Positions 27,328 to 36,050 of a DNA stretch of 64,000 nt are shown here, in pieces. Position 1 is the first letter of the stretch. Every line of letters starts with the position of its first letter. The position numbers and the translations under genes were made by a program. The stretch lies in contig NZ_WTYQ01000001.1 of assembly GCF_009828105.1 (NCBI RefSeq), positions 966,073-1,030,072 of the forward strand, in the 5' to 3' direction. A model generated the notes under the pieces. It ran no database searches. It was not told where the DNA came from and was given only the letters and a program-made list of their open reading frames with translations. Source of the DNA: Altericroceibacterium indicum (GTDB taxonomy: Bacteria; Pseudomonadota; Alphaproteobacteria; Sphingomonadales; Sphingomonadaceae).

Positions 27328-28743
27328 TCAGGCTGAAATTTCAGCCAGCCGTAAAGCAACTGCTTTCAAGTCTGCTTGAAAAAGAGCCTCCTGTTCCTGC
27401 GCTGCTGCGCCATCTAGACGCAGCAGGTAGGATGGGTGCGTTGTGATCCATAATTCGCTGCCATCCTCCAGCATTTGCGGCCTCCCCCTTATGGCTGCAA
27501 GGCTGACAGTGCGGCCAAGCAGACTGCGCGCAGCGCTCGACCCTAAAGCCAAGATCAGCTTCGGCTTTACCAGCGCGCGCTCGCTCTCCACCCACCAGCG
27601 GCACATATCCACTTCTTTAGCTGTAGGTGTCTGGTGCAAACGGCGCTTGCCGCGCGGGGTGAATTTAAAATGCTTCACTGCATTGGTAAGATAGGCCTGC
27701 TCTCTGGCAATTCCGGCCTTCGCCAGATGTGCAGACAGAACTTGCCCTGCCGGGCCGACAAATGGCCTCCCTTGCATCTCTTCCTGATCGCCTGGTTGCT
27801 CTCCGATAATCATCAGAGGCGCGTCAGCAGGCCCTTCCCCCATGACGGCCTGGCCCGGTAATTCGCCGATCGGGCATCGCCTGCAGCAAGCTATTTCCTT
27901 GCCAACCTCCGCCAGAGACAATGGACGCTCCTGAAACTGTGCTTCACCGGCTAAAACCATCGCAGCTTCGCGTGCCTGTGCCCCAGCTATGAGATCCGAT
28001 ATCAGCGCAGCTTCAGGCATATTCTTCCAATATCGGCGCGGCATTTCCTTCACCATTGCATTCACTTTGAGGCGTGAAGGGTTGAAGGTTGAAGCATAAT
28101 AGGTGCGCCACAGATCTTCCGTTGGATCGCCCTGCGGCGCATCATGGCGGCTTGCTGCGGGGCCTTCATGCAGCACCTCTCCATCCCAATGAAGCGAACC
28201 TTTGGGCGTCAGGATAGACCAGCGCATATTGGCAAAGCGACTGGTAAAAAACGCAGCATTTTCACGCAAAATGGCAAAGTCCGGTTCGAACCAGGCCACA
28301 TAATGTGGCTCATCCCCATCCACTTCACGAAAGCGCAGGAAAGCCCGCATCTTGTGAATATCGCGCCGAACCTGCCGCGCCCATTCATCAGCTTGCCGCA
28401 CATCTGCATCAGCGCGATCTTCCATCGCGCCTGACGCGGATTGCAAGCGCCACAGCAGAGAATATAGTACCGTAAAGCGGCGCGGGTCGGAATGAAGGAT
28501 CGCCTTTTTCGCTATCGCAACGAACGCACGACTTGCACGAACTGGTTTATCGGCCGCGCGTTGCGGAAGGCCGTTTTCACTAACAGTGCCGAACAAATCA
28601 CCGGCCTGACCATCACATTCCCAAATCACTTGATCAGGTGGAATATCGGCCTGCACCAACCGCCGGGCATGACCGCGCCATTCGTCAAAATCAGCAGCAT
28701 CATTCAACCGGATAGTGACACACTGCAGCTGCTCCCCAATCAT
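27328..28743 (-). CDS. DUF4130-UdgX fusion protein (uracil-DNA binding/glycosylase family)
   Basis: 471 residues in two domains. Residues 1-240 are the DUF4130 'probable DNA metabolism' domain (SRAFVAIAKKAILHSDPRRF, HKMRAFLRFREVDGDEPHYVAWFEPD, YWKNMPEA). Residues 280-470 are a UdgX-type domain: Cys ligands in CCRRCPIG (286, 287, 290), the active loop GEQPGDQEE (314-322) and GRPFVGPAG. It also has the UdgX hallmark KRRLH with His370, equivalent to the His that forms the covalent link to DNA in UdgX (KRRIH there), and THPSYLLR at 435. The gene overlaps the radical SAM gene by ATGA, so both depend on the same LexA-controlled start. Confidence 0.88.
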   Translation of the reverse strand: MIGEQLQCVTIRLNDAADFDEWRGHARRLVQADIPPDQVIWECDGQAGDLFGTVSENGLPQRAADKPVRASRAFVAIAKKAILHSDPRRFTVLYSLLWRLQSASGAMEDRADADVRQADEWARQVRRDIHKMRAFLRFREVDGDEPHYVAWFEPDFAILRENAAFFTSRFANMRWSILTPKGSLHWDGEVLHEGPAASRHDAPQGDPTEDLWRTYYASTFNPSRLKVNAMVKEMPRRYWKNMPEAALISDLIAGAQAREAAMVLAGEAQFQERPLSLAEVGKEIACCRRCPIGELPGQAVMGEGPADAPLMIIGEQPGDQEEMQGRPFVGPAGQVLSAHLAKAGIAREQAYLTNAVKHFKFTPRGKRRLHQTPTAKEVDMCRWWVESERALVKPKLILALGSSAARSLLGRTVSLAAIRGRPQMLEDGSELWITTHPSYLLRLDGAAAQEQEALFQADLKAVALRLAEISA

Positions 28744-29984
28744 CCGAACAATTCCAACTGCGTTTGCTTAGGAGCCAGCAGTGTGCGGAGATCAGCGCGA
28801 TCTGTCAGCATGGTGGGCCGCCAATCGAGCGCGCAGATAAAGGGACGGATACGCTTCACAGACACGGTTAGCTTAGCCACATCATCCAGCCGCAAAGTCC
28901 TGTGGCGGCGCGCTGCAATGATCTGGTTGACCGCCCGCACACCCAGACCGGGCACTCGCAGCAATTGTTCCCGCGTCGCGCGATTGACATCGACCGGAAA
29001 ATAGTCCCGAAATTTCAAAGCCCATGCCAGTTTGGGATCAATATCCAGCGGCAGATTGCCATCCGCTTCCGCCGCCTGCATCACTTCCTGCGGTTTGAAA
29101 CCATAAAACCGCATCAGCCAATCTGACTGATAGAGCCTGTGTTCGCGGATCAATGGAGGCCGTTTTAACGGCAAAACTGCGCTTGCATCAGGGATCGGGC
29201 TGAAAGCGGAATAATAGACGCGGCGCAGATCATAGCTGCCATAGAGCACGCTGGCCTTTGCCACGATATCCGTATCGCTTGCCCCGTCAGCACCGACTAT
29301 CATTTGCGTGGACTGGCCTGCCGGAGCAAATCGTGGCGCATGCCTGAAACGCTTTTTCGCATCCTTTGCCTCGGCAATGGCGTGACCTAAATTGCCCATG
29401 GCACCTTCAATTTGCCGGGCGCTTTTATCCGGTGCCAGCCGGGTCAGACCAGCATCCGTGGGTAGCTCCACATTGATCGAAACACGGTCCGCAAAGAGCC
29501 CTGCACGTGCTACCAGATCAGGCTCTGCCTCCGGGATAGTCTTGAGATGGATATAGCCACGAAAATCATGTTCTTCCCGAAGGATACACGCGGTTTCTAT
29601 CAATTGCTCCATCGTATGGCTGGCACTCTTGATGATGCCAGAGGACAGAAACAACCCTTCGATATAATTGCGTCGATAGAAATTCAGCGTCAGATCGGCA
29701 ACTTCCTGCGGTGTAAAACGCGCCCGGCGAACGTTCGAACTTTTGCGATTGATGCAATAGTGGCAATCGAAAATGCAGTGGTTGGTCAGCAAAATTTTGA
29801 GCAGTGAAATGCACCGCCCATCCGGCGTGTAGGCATGACAAATGCCCATCCCCTTGTCTGTCGATCCCATTCCTTTGCCGCCAGCACTGCTCCGCTTTAT
29901 CGAGCCGGAAGAAGCACAAGATGCATCATATTTTGCCGCATCAGCCAAAATGCCAAGCCGTTCAAGAAGAGAAGGTTGCGCCAT
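28740..29984 (-). CDS. Putative DNA modification/repair radical SAM protein
   Basis: 414 residues. The radical SAM cluster motif is Cys70-x3-Cys74-x2-Cys77 (CIFDCHYC). The N-terminus (LADAAKYDASCASSG) is typical of the family that always sits next to a UDG-domain gene. A helix-hairpin-helix (VNRATREQLLRVPGLGVRAVNQI, about residues 325-350) suggests DNA binding. The reaction is unknown. The chemistry would be a SAM-derived radical acting on a nucleobase or protein. A perfect LexA box ends two bases before the ATG, and the next gene (DUF4130-UdgX) overlaps by ATGA. Confidence 0.85.
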   Translation of the reverse strand: MAQPSLLERLGILADAAKYDASCASSGSIKRSSAGGKGMGSTDKGMGICHAYTPDGRCISLLKILLTNHCIFDCHYCINRKSSNVRRARFTPQEVADLTLNFYRRNYIEGLFLSSGIIKSASHTMEQLIETACILREEHDFRGYIHLKTIPEAEPDLVARAGLFADRVSINVELPTDAGLTRLAPDKSARQIEGAMGNLGHAIAEAKDAKKRFRHAPRFAPAGQSTQMIVGADGASDTDIVAKASVLYGSYDLRRVYYSAFSPIPDASAVLPLKRPPLIREHRLYQSDWLMRFYGFKPQEVMQAAEADGNLPLDIDPKLAWALKFRDYFPVDVNRATREQLLRVPGLGVRAVNQIIAARRHRTLRLDDVAKLTVSVKRIRPFICALDWRPTMLTDRADLRTLLAPKQTQLELFG

Positions 29985-29986
29985 TT

Positions 29987-30001
29987 GTTCTTTATATGTT
30001 C
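29987..30001. promoter_or_regulatory. LexA (SOS) box of the radical SAM-UdgX operon
   Basis: GTTC-TTTATAT-GTTC, a perfect GTTC-N7-GTTC alphaproteobacterial LexA site, lies 2 bp upstream of the radical SAM ATG at 29984. Read leftward it also contains TATAAA 6 bp before the ATG, so operator and -10 would coincide and the transcript may be leaderless. No good ribosome site is visible. Confidence 0.8.
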
Positions 30002-30097
30002 CAGCACCTTATTTGCATAGAGAAAATTCTTCGCTCAGCGAATTGCCCCTCAGTAACTGGCGACTGACGGCTTTTTCAGGTCGGCTACTTTCCTTGC

Positions 30098-30123
30098 GGA
30101 ACGATGCGCGGCCTCCGCTCGTT
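30098..30123 (+). promoter_or_regulatory. EcfG-type general-stress promoter
   Basis: GGAAC (30098-30102), 17 bp, CGTT (30120-30123): an exact match to the alphaproteobacterial EcfG (general stress sigma) consensus. It is about 30 bp upstream of the general stress protein ATG, which has GAGGAG before it. Confidence 0.78.
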
Positions 30124-30153
30124 CAAAAGAAAAGCCAAATTGAGGAGCTGTAA

Positions 30154-30639
30154 ATGCATTATAAAGAAGGCAAATCGGAAGAACTGAAGCACAAATTCTG
30201 GAAATCTCTGGCAGATTCTTCCTTCCTGTTCCTGCAATTGGATAGCGATCCTGAAAGCGCTGTGCCGATGACAGCTCAGCTTGATAAAGATGCCAATAGC
30301 GCCATCTGGTTCTTCACCGGCCGCGACCATTTTCTTGCCAAAGGTGGCGCTGCAACAGCTACCTTTTCCGGCAAAGACCATGATCTTTTTGCGCGTTTTG
30401 GCGGCACATTGGTGGAAGAAACCAGCCGCGAAAGGCTCGATCAGCAATGGAGCAATTTTGTGGAAGCGTGGTTCCCAGGTGGGAAAGACGATCCCAATCT
30501 TCTGATGCTCCGCATGGATCTAGGCACCGCAGAAATCTGGAGCAGTGATTTGGGCCTGCTGTCAGTGGCTAAAATGGCCTTGGGCAAAGACGTCAGGGAT
30601 GACGCGAAGGGCAGCCATGTAGATCACGTATCGCTCTAA
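30154..30639 (+). CDS. General stress protein, pyridoxamine 5'-phosphate oxidase-like fold
   Basis: 161 residues with the split-barrel flavin-binding fold of 'general stress protein 26'-like proteins: SSFLFLQLDSD..VPMTAQLD, AIWFFTGRDHFLAK, and ATATFSGKDHDLFARFGGTL. The family binds FMN, FAD or F420; the substrate is unknown. GAGGAG is eight bases before the ATG. It has an EcfG promoter upstream and a terminator just after, so it is a single-gene stress unit divergent from the SOS-type radical SAM operon. Confidence 0.85.
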   Translation: MHYKEGKSEELKHKFWKSLADSSFLFLQLDSDPESAVPMTAQLDKDANSAIWFFTGRDHFLAKGGAATATFSGKDHDLFARFGGTLVEETSRERLDQQWSNFVEAWFPGGKDDPNLLMLRMDLGTAEIWSSDLGLLSVAKMALGKDVRDDAKGSHVDHVSL

Positions 30640-30660
30640 AGCTCCTGTCACACCAAAGGT

Positions 30661-30688
30661 AAGGGCCGCCTCTCAAGGCGGCCCTTTT
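30661..30688 (+). terminator. Rho-independent terminator of the general stress gene
   Basis: AAGGGCCGCC / GGCGGCCCTT stem, 6-base loop, then TT. It lies 21 bp after the stop and a few bases from the convergent transporter stop, so it can work for both. Confidence 0.88.
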
Positions 30689-30690
30689 GC

Positions 30691-32109
30691 TTAGATAAAG
30701 AGATTGGGAAAGATACCGACTGCGAGAATTCCGAAAAGTGTCAGTGGACATAGCCAACAGACGAGAAATCGCCAGATGCCTTGCAATGTCGGGCTAAGGC
30801 CTGTCTCTGCATTGACGAGACGGCGATCGGAAACCCACCCAACGAAGACTGATGTCATGATAGCAGCAATGGGCATGAAGAGCTTGCTGGTCAGCCCGTC
30901 AAGCACGTCAAATACGCCTTGGCCTTCAAACAATGGAATGAAGTTCAGCGGATAGAATTCGGCCAATTCATTGGTTGAAAGTGCAGACAGGGCGCCGAGG
31001 ATCATCGCGCCAAGGGCGATGGTGCAAGAGGCCGGAACACGGCGCAAGCCGGTTTTCTCCATCAGCCATGACGTGGGCACTTCGAGCAAAGCCACAGAAC
31101 TGGTGAGTGCAGCCACACCAACCATCAGAAAGAAGAAAATGCCCACTAAAGAGCCGAATGGCATGGATTGAAACGCATGGGGAAGCGTTTGAAACATCAA
31201 CGCCGGCCCCGCATTCACACCAAGCCCAGCGGCAAAAACGATCGGAAAGATACACAGGCCAGCAACGAGCGCGACAAATGTATCTGCTGCTGCAATGATG
31301 ACCGATGTTGTCGCCAGATTGACCTTGCGCCCAACATAACCGCCATAAGTAATCATCCCGGCGACACCGAGAGAAAGAGAAAAGAAGGCCTGTCCCAAGG
31401 CTGCCAGCATAACCGAACCCGTCAACTTATGCGGTTCAAAGCTGAACAGGAACGCCATGCTTTCGTGGAACGCACCGCCAAATGCTCCATAGACGGTGAT
31501 GGCGATCAACAGCACGAAAAAGGCTGGCATAAGCCACACAGCCATCACTTCGATGCCAGAAGACACGCCGCGCGCAACAAAGAACAAAGTTATACCCAGA
31601 AACAGCGCATCAAGAGCAACAGTAAGCCCGCCATTTCCAGCGAGGTTGGGCCACAGTGCCTCGATCTGCGCCGGGTCGCGGCCCTGAAAAGCCCCTCCAC
31701 TGAGGCCTGTCTGGAACAGGTCGCTGGTGAAAATCCAGACGTAATGCAGAACCCAGCCACCAACGACACAGTAAAAACTTACAATCAGGAAGGCGGACAA
31801 TACGCCCAGCGATGCCAAGATGCTCCAATGCCGCGAAGCACCCGATTCCCTGGCCAGCCGCCTGGCACTCTCCGGGGCGGAAGACTGGCCATGGCGGCCG
31901 ATCAATGTCTCCGACAGGAGAAGCGGTAAACCGATAAGGACAACGCAGAATATATAGAAGAGAACAAAGGCCCCGCCCCCGTTTGCTCCGGCTTCAGCAG
32001 GAAATCGCCAGAGATTTCCTAATCCTACTGCTGAACCAATTGCTGCCAAAACAAACGCTGATCGCGAGGACCACCCTTCACGACCACTACCTGCAGTTTC
32101 CAAAGCCAC
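30691..32109 (-). CDS. Sodium-dependent transporter, NSS (SNF) family
   Basis: A 472-residue integral membrane symporter with 11-12 hydrophobic segments. The NSS signature is at the start: GSAVGLGNLWRFPAEAGANGGGAF, with the unwound helix-1 residues that bind Na+ and substrate. Substrates are usually amino acids, and the exact one is not inferable. GTG at 32109 has GGGGGA at a good distance; an ATG at 32130 is possible but has no ribosome site. Confidence 0.9.
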   Translation of the reverse strand: MALETAGSGREGWSSRSAFVLAAIGSAVGLGNLWRFPAEAGANGGGAFVLFYIFCVVLIGLPLLLSETLIGRHGQSSAPESARRLARESGASRHWSILASLGVLSAFLIVSFYCVVGGWVLHYVWIFTSDLFQTGLSGGAFQGRDPAQIEALWPNLAGNGGLTVALDALFLGITLFFVARGVSSGIEVMAVWLMPAFFVLLIAITVYGAFGGAFHESMAFLFSFEPHKLTGSVMLAALGQAFFSLSLGVAGMITYGGYVGRKVNLATTSVIIAAADTFVALVAGLCIFPIVFAAGLGVNAGPALMFQTLPHAFQSMPFGSLVGIFFFLMVGVAALTSSVALLEVPTSWLMEKTGLRRVPASCTIALGAMILGALSALSTNELAEFYPLNFIPLFEGQGVFDVLDGLTSKLFMPIAAIMTSVFVGWVSDRRLVNAETGLSPTLQGIWRFLVCWLCPLTLFGILAVGIFPNLFI

Positions 32110-32204
32110 TAAACACCGTCCCCCAAACATCGCGGAAATATATGAAATTTCTTTTGCAACGAATTCGCTCTCGCGTCGAGGGGAGCTTTTGGTAGAAGCA
32201 GGCC

Positions 32205-33074
32205 ATGTCTACAAACTTCCAACTCGACACCGCAACGAGCCGCGCCAATCCCACACCAGCGCCCATGCGCCGCCTGACAATTCCGGCCCTGCGCAGACGC
32301 AAGGCAGATGGAAAGGTAACAGAGCCTATCGTCATGCTGACTGCCTACACAGCGCGGCAGGCGCAATTGCTCGACAGCCATTGCGATATGCTGCTGGTCG
32401 GGGATTCGCTGGGTCAGGTAATTTATGGCCTGCCGTCCACTCTGCCAGTGACGCTGGACATGATGGCCAATCATGCTGCCGCCGTAGTGCGCGGCAGCTA
32501 TCATGCGGTTGTCGTCGTGGATATGCCCTTCGGCAGCTATGAAGCCTCACCACAACAGGCTTTTGCCAGTGCCGCCCGGTTAATGGAAGAAAGTGGCGCC
32601 GCAGCGGTGAAGCTGGAAGGCGGCATAGCGATGGCTGAAACGGTGGAATTTCTCACCCAGCGCGGCATTCCGGTGATGGGCCATGTTGGGCTCACCCCGC
32701 AGGCCGTCAATGTGCTGGGCGGCTATGGTGCACGCGGCCGTAGCGATGCCGAAGCCGAAAAGATTGTCAGCGATGCAAAGGCTCTGGAACAGGCCGGTGC
32801 GTTTAGCATCGTTGTCGAAGGGGTGGTTGAACCGATCGCGATTGCCATCACCCAGGCTGTTCCTTGCCCTATTATCGGCATTGGCGCATCATCCCAATGT
32901 GACGGACAAGTTCTGGTAACGGAAGACATGCTGGGTATGTTCGAACGTGTGCCACGTTTTGTGAAGCGCTATAGCAATATGGCTGAGAGTATTTCGGCTG
33001 CCGCTGAAACCTATGCCAGCGAAGTGCGTGATCGCAGCTTTCCGAGCCAGGATCAAACCTACCCATCCAAGTGA
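32205..33074 (+). CDS. panB: 3-methyl-2-oxobutanoate hydroxymethyltransferase
   Basis: A 289-residue enzyme of pantothenate synthesis that transfers a hydroxymethyl group from 5,10-methylene-THF to ketoisovalerate. It has [14 protein letters not shown], the metal-site [34 protein letters not shown] and [11 protein letters not shown]. The first 20 residues are an extra low-complexity tail. No panC is adjacent. Confidence 0.94.
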   Translation: MSTNFQLDTATSRANPTPAPMRRLTIPALRRRKADGKVTEPIVMLTAYTARQAQLLDSHCDMLLVGDSLGQVIYGLPSTLPVTLDMMANHAAAVVRGSYHAVVVVDMPFGSYEASPQQAFASAARLMEESGAAAVKLEGGIAMAETVEFLTQRGIPVMGHVGLTPQAVNVLGGYGARGRSDAEAEKIVSDAKALEQAGAFSIVVEGVVEPIAIAITQAVPCPIIGIGASSQCDGQVLVTEDMLGMFERVPRFVKRYSNMAESISAAAETYASEVRDRSFPSQDQTYPSK

Positions 33075-33198
33075 TAAAAAGGGTCGGGAATCCCGCCTTG
33101 AAACCTTTGCCCTGCCAGATTAGCGGGTGGAACCTGGAAACGCTTGGGGCAGCAAGCCATTACTCTGACACATCCCGTTCAACAGGATAGCCTTTATC

Positions 33199-34248
33199 GT
33201 GCTTCAGTATTTTCGTGGTTCCATTATCTTCACCATCGTCTGCATGGGCCTTGCAGCATGGTATGGAATATCTTCCAGCGGAAGCCTTGAAGGCACGTTG
33301 CAGGTGCTGTGGATCGTCGCTGTTCTTTCGGTTCTCGAAATTTCACTGAGCTTCGATAATGCAGTGGTCAATGCCACCGTTCTCAAGAACATGGATGAGA
33401 TCTGGCAGAAACGCTTCCTGACATGGGGCATGGCGATCGCTGTTTTTGGTATGCGGGTCATTTTCCCCCTGTCCATCGTGGCGATTGCGGCCGGTCTTGG
33501 GCCAATTGAAACCGTCAACCTGTCGCTCAACCAGCCGCAGGAATATGAACGGATTGTTTCATCGGCTCATATCGGCATTGCCGGGTTTGGCGGAGCATTC
33601 CTGGCCATGGTTGGCCTCAAATTCTTCTTTGACCACGATAAGGATATTCATTGGGTCAAATGGGTAGAAGCCCGGCTGGCCAAGTTTTCAGCCGTTCCCT
33701 CGGTCGAAATTGCCCCCCTGCTCTTGTGCATCTGGGGAATTTCGCATCTCCTGCCCGAAGCAGATGCACTGACCTTCGTTGTTGCGGGGATGCTTGGCAT
33801 TGTAACCTTCATTGGCGTTGAGGCCATTGGCACTGTGCTCAACTTGCGAGAAGAAGCAGCCAGAGCGCGCGGTGAAGTCATCCGTTCAGGACTTGGCGGT
33901 TTCCTTTACCTTCAGGTGCTGGACAGTTCTTTCAGCTTTGATGGTGTGATTGGCGCATTTGCTCTTTCGAACAATATGATCGTGATCGCTCTGGGGCTTT
34001 CCATCGGCGCCATGTTCGTCCGCTCAATGACCATCATGCTGGTTAAAAAGGGCACCTTGTCCGAATATCGTTATCTCGAACATGGCGCATTCTGGGCAAT
34101 TATCGCTCTGGCTGCGATCATGTTACTGTCCGCCCGGTTTCACATCCCTGAAACGGTGACGGGGCTGATCGGGGCAACGTTGATCGGCATTTCCCTCTGG
34201 GGTTCGGTTCGCCACAACAAAAAGGTCAATGCAGCGCAATCTGGCTGA
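33199..34248 (+). CDS. DUF475/TerC superfamily membrane protein
   Basis: A 349-residue integral membrane protein with about nine segments. Two copies of the TerC-type acidic motif are visible: EISLSFDNAVVNATVL near residue 48 and SSFSFDGVIGAFAL near 240, whose Asp residues are thought to coordinate metal ions. DUF475 proteins are predicted metal transporters or efflux proteins; the substrate is unproven. Start GTG at 33199. The stop is 2 bp from the convergent TPR gene. Confidence 0.85.
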   Translation: MLQYFRGSIIFTIVCMGLAAWYGISSSGSLEGTLQVLWIVAVLSVLEISLSFDNAVVNATVLKNMDEIWQKRFLTWGMAIAVFGMRVIFPLSIVAIAAGLGPIETVNLSLNQPQEYERIVSSAHIGIAGFGGAFLAMVGLKFFFDHDKDIHWVKWVEARLAKFSAVPSVEIAPLLLCIWGISHLLPEADALTFVVAGMLGIVTFIGVEAIGTVLNLREEAARARGEVIRSGLGGFLYLQVLDSSFSFDGVIGAFALSNNMIVIALGLSIGAMFVRSMTIMLVKKGTLSEYRYLEHGAFWAIIALAAIMLLSARFHIPETVTGLIGATLIGISLWGSVRHNKKVNAAQSG

Positions 34249-34250
34249 GG

Positions 34251-36050
34251 CTACTCAGTTGCCATCATTGCCTGGTACTTGGCCATCAAGACATCGCCTT
34301 CATCCTTACGGCCAGCGGCCAGCATGGCCTGCGCTAAGGCGCGTGTTGGCAATCTGCCTGAACGTTGAAGGTGATAGGCCCGGGTTGCCAGATCCACAGC
34401 ATCCTCAACCATTCCCTGTTTCAGCCGCGCCTGCGATAAGTTCGCCAGCAGCTTGGCATCGCGCTGCCCACCGGCAAGCTGGCGCGCATATGTCAGCAGC
34501 AAGTCAGCCTTGCGCCATTCATGATCCGCCATCTGTAAATCTGCGAGCAGCAAAACTGCTTCAAGCGCATTCGGGTTGCCACGCAAATATTGCGAGAGCA
34601 CCTGCTTGGCCTCCAGCCGCTTGTTCATCGCCACCAAGACATAGCTCATCCGCCGGGCAAGCTGGCTGTTAAACCGCAATAAAGCAGCGTTTTGGTAGAG
34701 TTTCACGGCCTGGTCATTATGCCCGGTCAGTGCCGCGACATCACCTGCAAGCACCATCATGTCGACTGAATCGGGATAGCGTTGCAAAAGCACTTTTGAT
34801 TGGGCGAATGCAGCTTCCGCTTGCCCATTTTGGAGCATCTGCCGGATCGTAGGGACAACCAGTTCAGGCCGATCAGGCTCATCCTGCCAGCGATAGAGTG
34901 TCACCGCCCCCTGTTCGCTAAGATCGATCGCTTCCATCGCTGGTGGGGCCAAGCCTATACCAGCCGCACGGTCCAGATAGGGCGCTGCCTGATCACGCTG
35001 CCCGGCCTGTTCGAAGGCTCTGCCCATCAATGTCAAAGCATAGGGAGAAGCTGTTTTCCGATGCACAATCGGACCAAGTTCATCCGTCAACTGCCCTGTC
35101 TGGTCATCTGCCATCAAAGCCCGCCCCAGCACCGCATGGGCAACAATATTGTCAGGCTGGAGGCGGGTAAGGTTCTCAAGCACATTGGCAGCGGCCATTG
35201 TATTTCCGCCATATTGCTCGATCACGCCGGAAATCAACATACCGGTTGGGACATTATCGAAGCTGTTTCGTGTCCGCCAAAAAACCCGCTGCGCTAATTC
35301 ATTTTCACCCGCTCTGGCAGCCAACACCGCTTGCAACAGATAAGCTCTGGGGTTGCCTGGCTGTATGTCCAGAATTGTCCGGGTGACACGCAGCATATCC
35401 TTGTACCGCCCCAGCTCGGCCAGAGTAGAAGCGTATTCGCTCAGCAGTCCGATATCTTTAGGGTGGAGTTCAGTTCCACGCTCAAACCATGACAAACCAG
35501 CTCTGAGGCCTTCGCTATCACGGGCAAGCTGACCCATGAATTCGAGCGCACGTGGATCTTCCGGGTCTTTTTTGACGGCTGTACGTGCCGCTGCCAGAGC
35601 CAGCCGCTGCTCTCCCACCTGATATCGAAAACGGCCGATATCGACCCACAAAGCCGCGCTTCCCCCGTCTTTTTCACTCGCCTTTGCGAAGGCAGCAGCT
35701 GCTGCATCGGGATTACCATCCATCAGTTCCAACTGTGCCAGCGTATGGAAACCCCGTTCCCAATCTTGATCAGAGAACTTGCCTGGCTCCAGCCATCGGC
35801 GTGCCTTATCGCCTTCGCCTTGCATGAATTCAGATTGGCCCAGCAAAGCCGACACATCTTCCCGCTTGGCCCCTTGATCGAGTGCGTTCTGCGCCTCGAT
35901 CTCCGCAGTAACCGGGTCCCCTTGGTCAAGCGCCTTACGGGATATTTCAATCGCCCTTTGCGCAGTCACATCATCAGCCGACCCCGGCGCTGTGACCATC
36001 AGCAAGCACAGAGCAGCCCCAATATGGCGACGCTTAATATTGCAAATCAT
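34251..36050 (-). CDS. Secreted tetratricopeptide repeat protein
   Basis: 599 residues. Residues 1-26 look like a signal peptide (GAALCLLMVTAPGSADD). About a dozen degenerate TPR units follow, for example ALWVDIGRFRYQVGEQRLALAAARTAV and NPRAYLLQAVLAARAGENELAQ. TPR arrays hold protein partners. It lies downstream of a PEP-CTERM-type sugar transferase and may be a periplasmic scaffold of that exopolysaccharide system, like the PrsT-type TPR proteins of exosortase loci, but it is shorter and this is inference. Its first 17 bp overlap a decayed small gene. Confidence 0.82.
   Translation of the reverse strand: MICNIKRRHIGAALCLLMVTAPGSADDVTAQRAIEISRKALDQGDPVTAEIEAQNALDQGAKREDVSALLGQSEFMQGEGDKARRWLEPGKFSDQDWERGFHTLAQLELMDGNPDAAAAAFAKASEKDGGSAALWVDIGRFRYQVGEQRLALAAARTAVKKDPEDPRALEFMGQLARDSEGLRAGLSWFERGTELHPKDIGLLSEYASTLAELGRYKDMLRVTRTILDIQPGNPRAYLLQAVLAARAGENELAQRVFWRTRNSFDNVPTGMLISGVIEQYGGNTMAAANVLENLTRLQPDNIVAHAVLGRALMADDQTGQLTDELGPIVHRKTASPYALTLMGRAFEQAGQRDQAAPYLDRAAGIGLAPPAMEAIDLSEQGAVTLYRWQDEPDRPELVVPTIRQMLQNGQAEAAFAQSKVLLQRYPDSVDMMVLAGDVAALTGHNDQAVKLYQNAALLRFNSQLARRMSYVLVAMNKRLEAKQVLSQYLRGNPNALEAVLLLADLQMADHEWRKADLLLTYARQLAGGQRDAKLLANLSQARLKQGMVEDAVDLATRAYHLQRSGRLPTRALAQAMLAAGRKDEGDVLMAKYQAMMATE

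Noticed and set aside
33075..33198. GGAAC upstream of the DUF475 gene as a third exact stress promoter
   Set aside because: No CGTT or close variant occurs 16-17 bp downstream.
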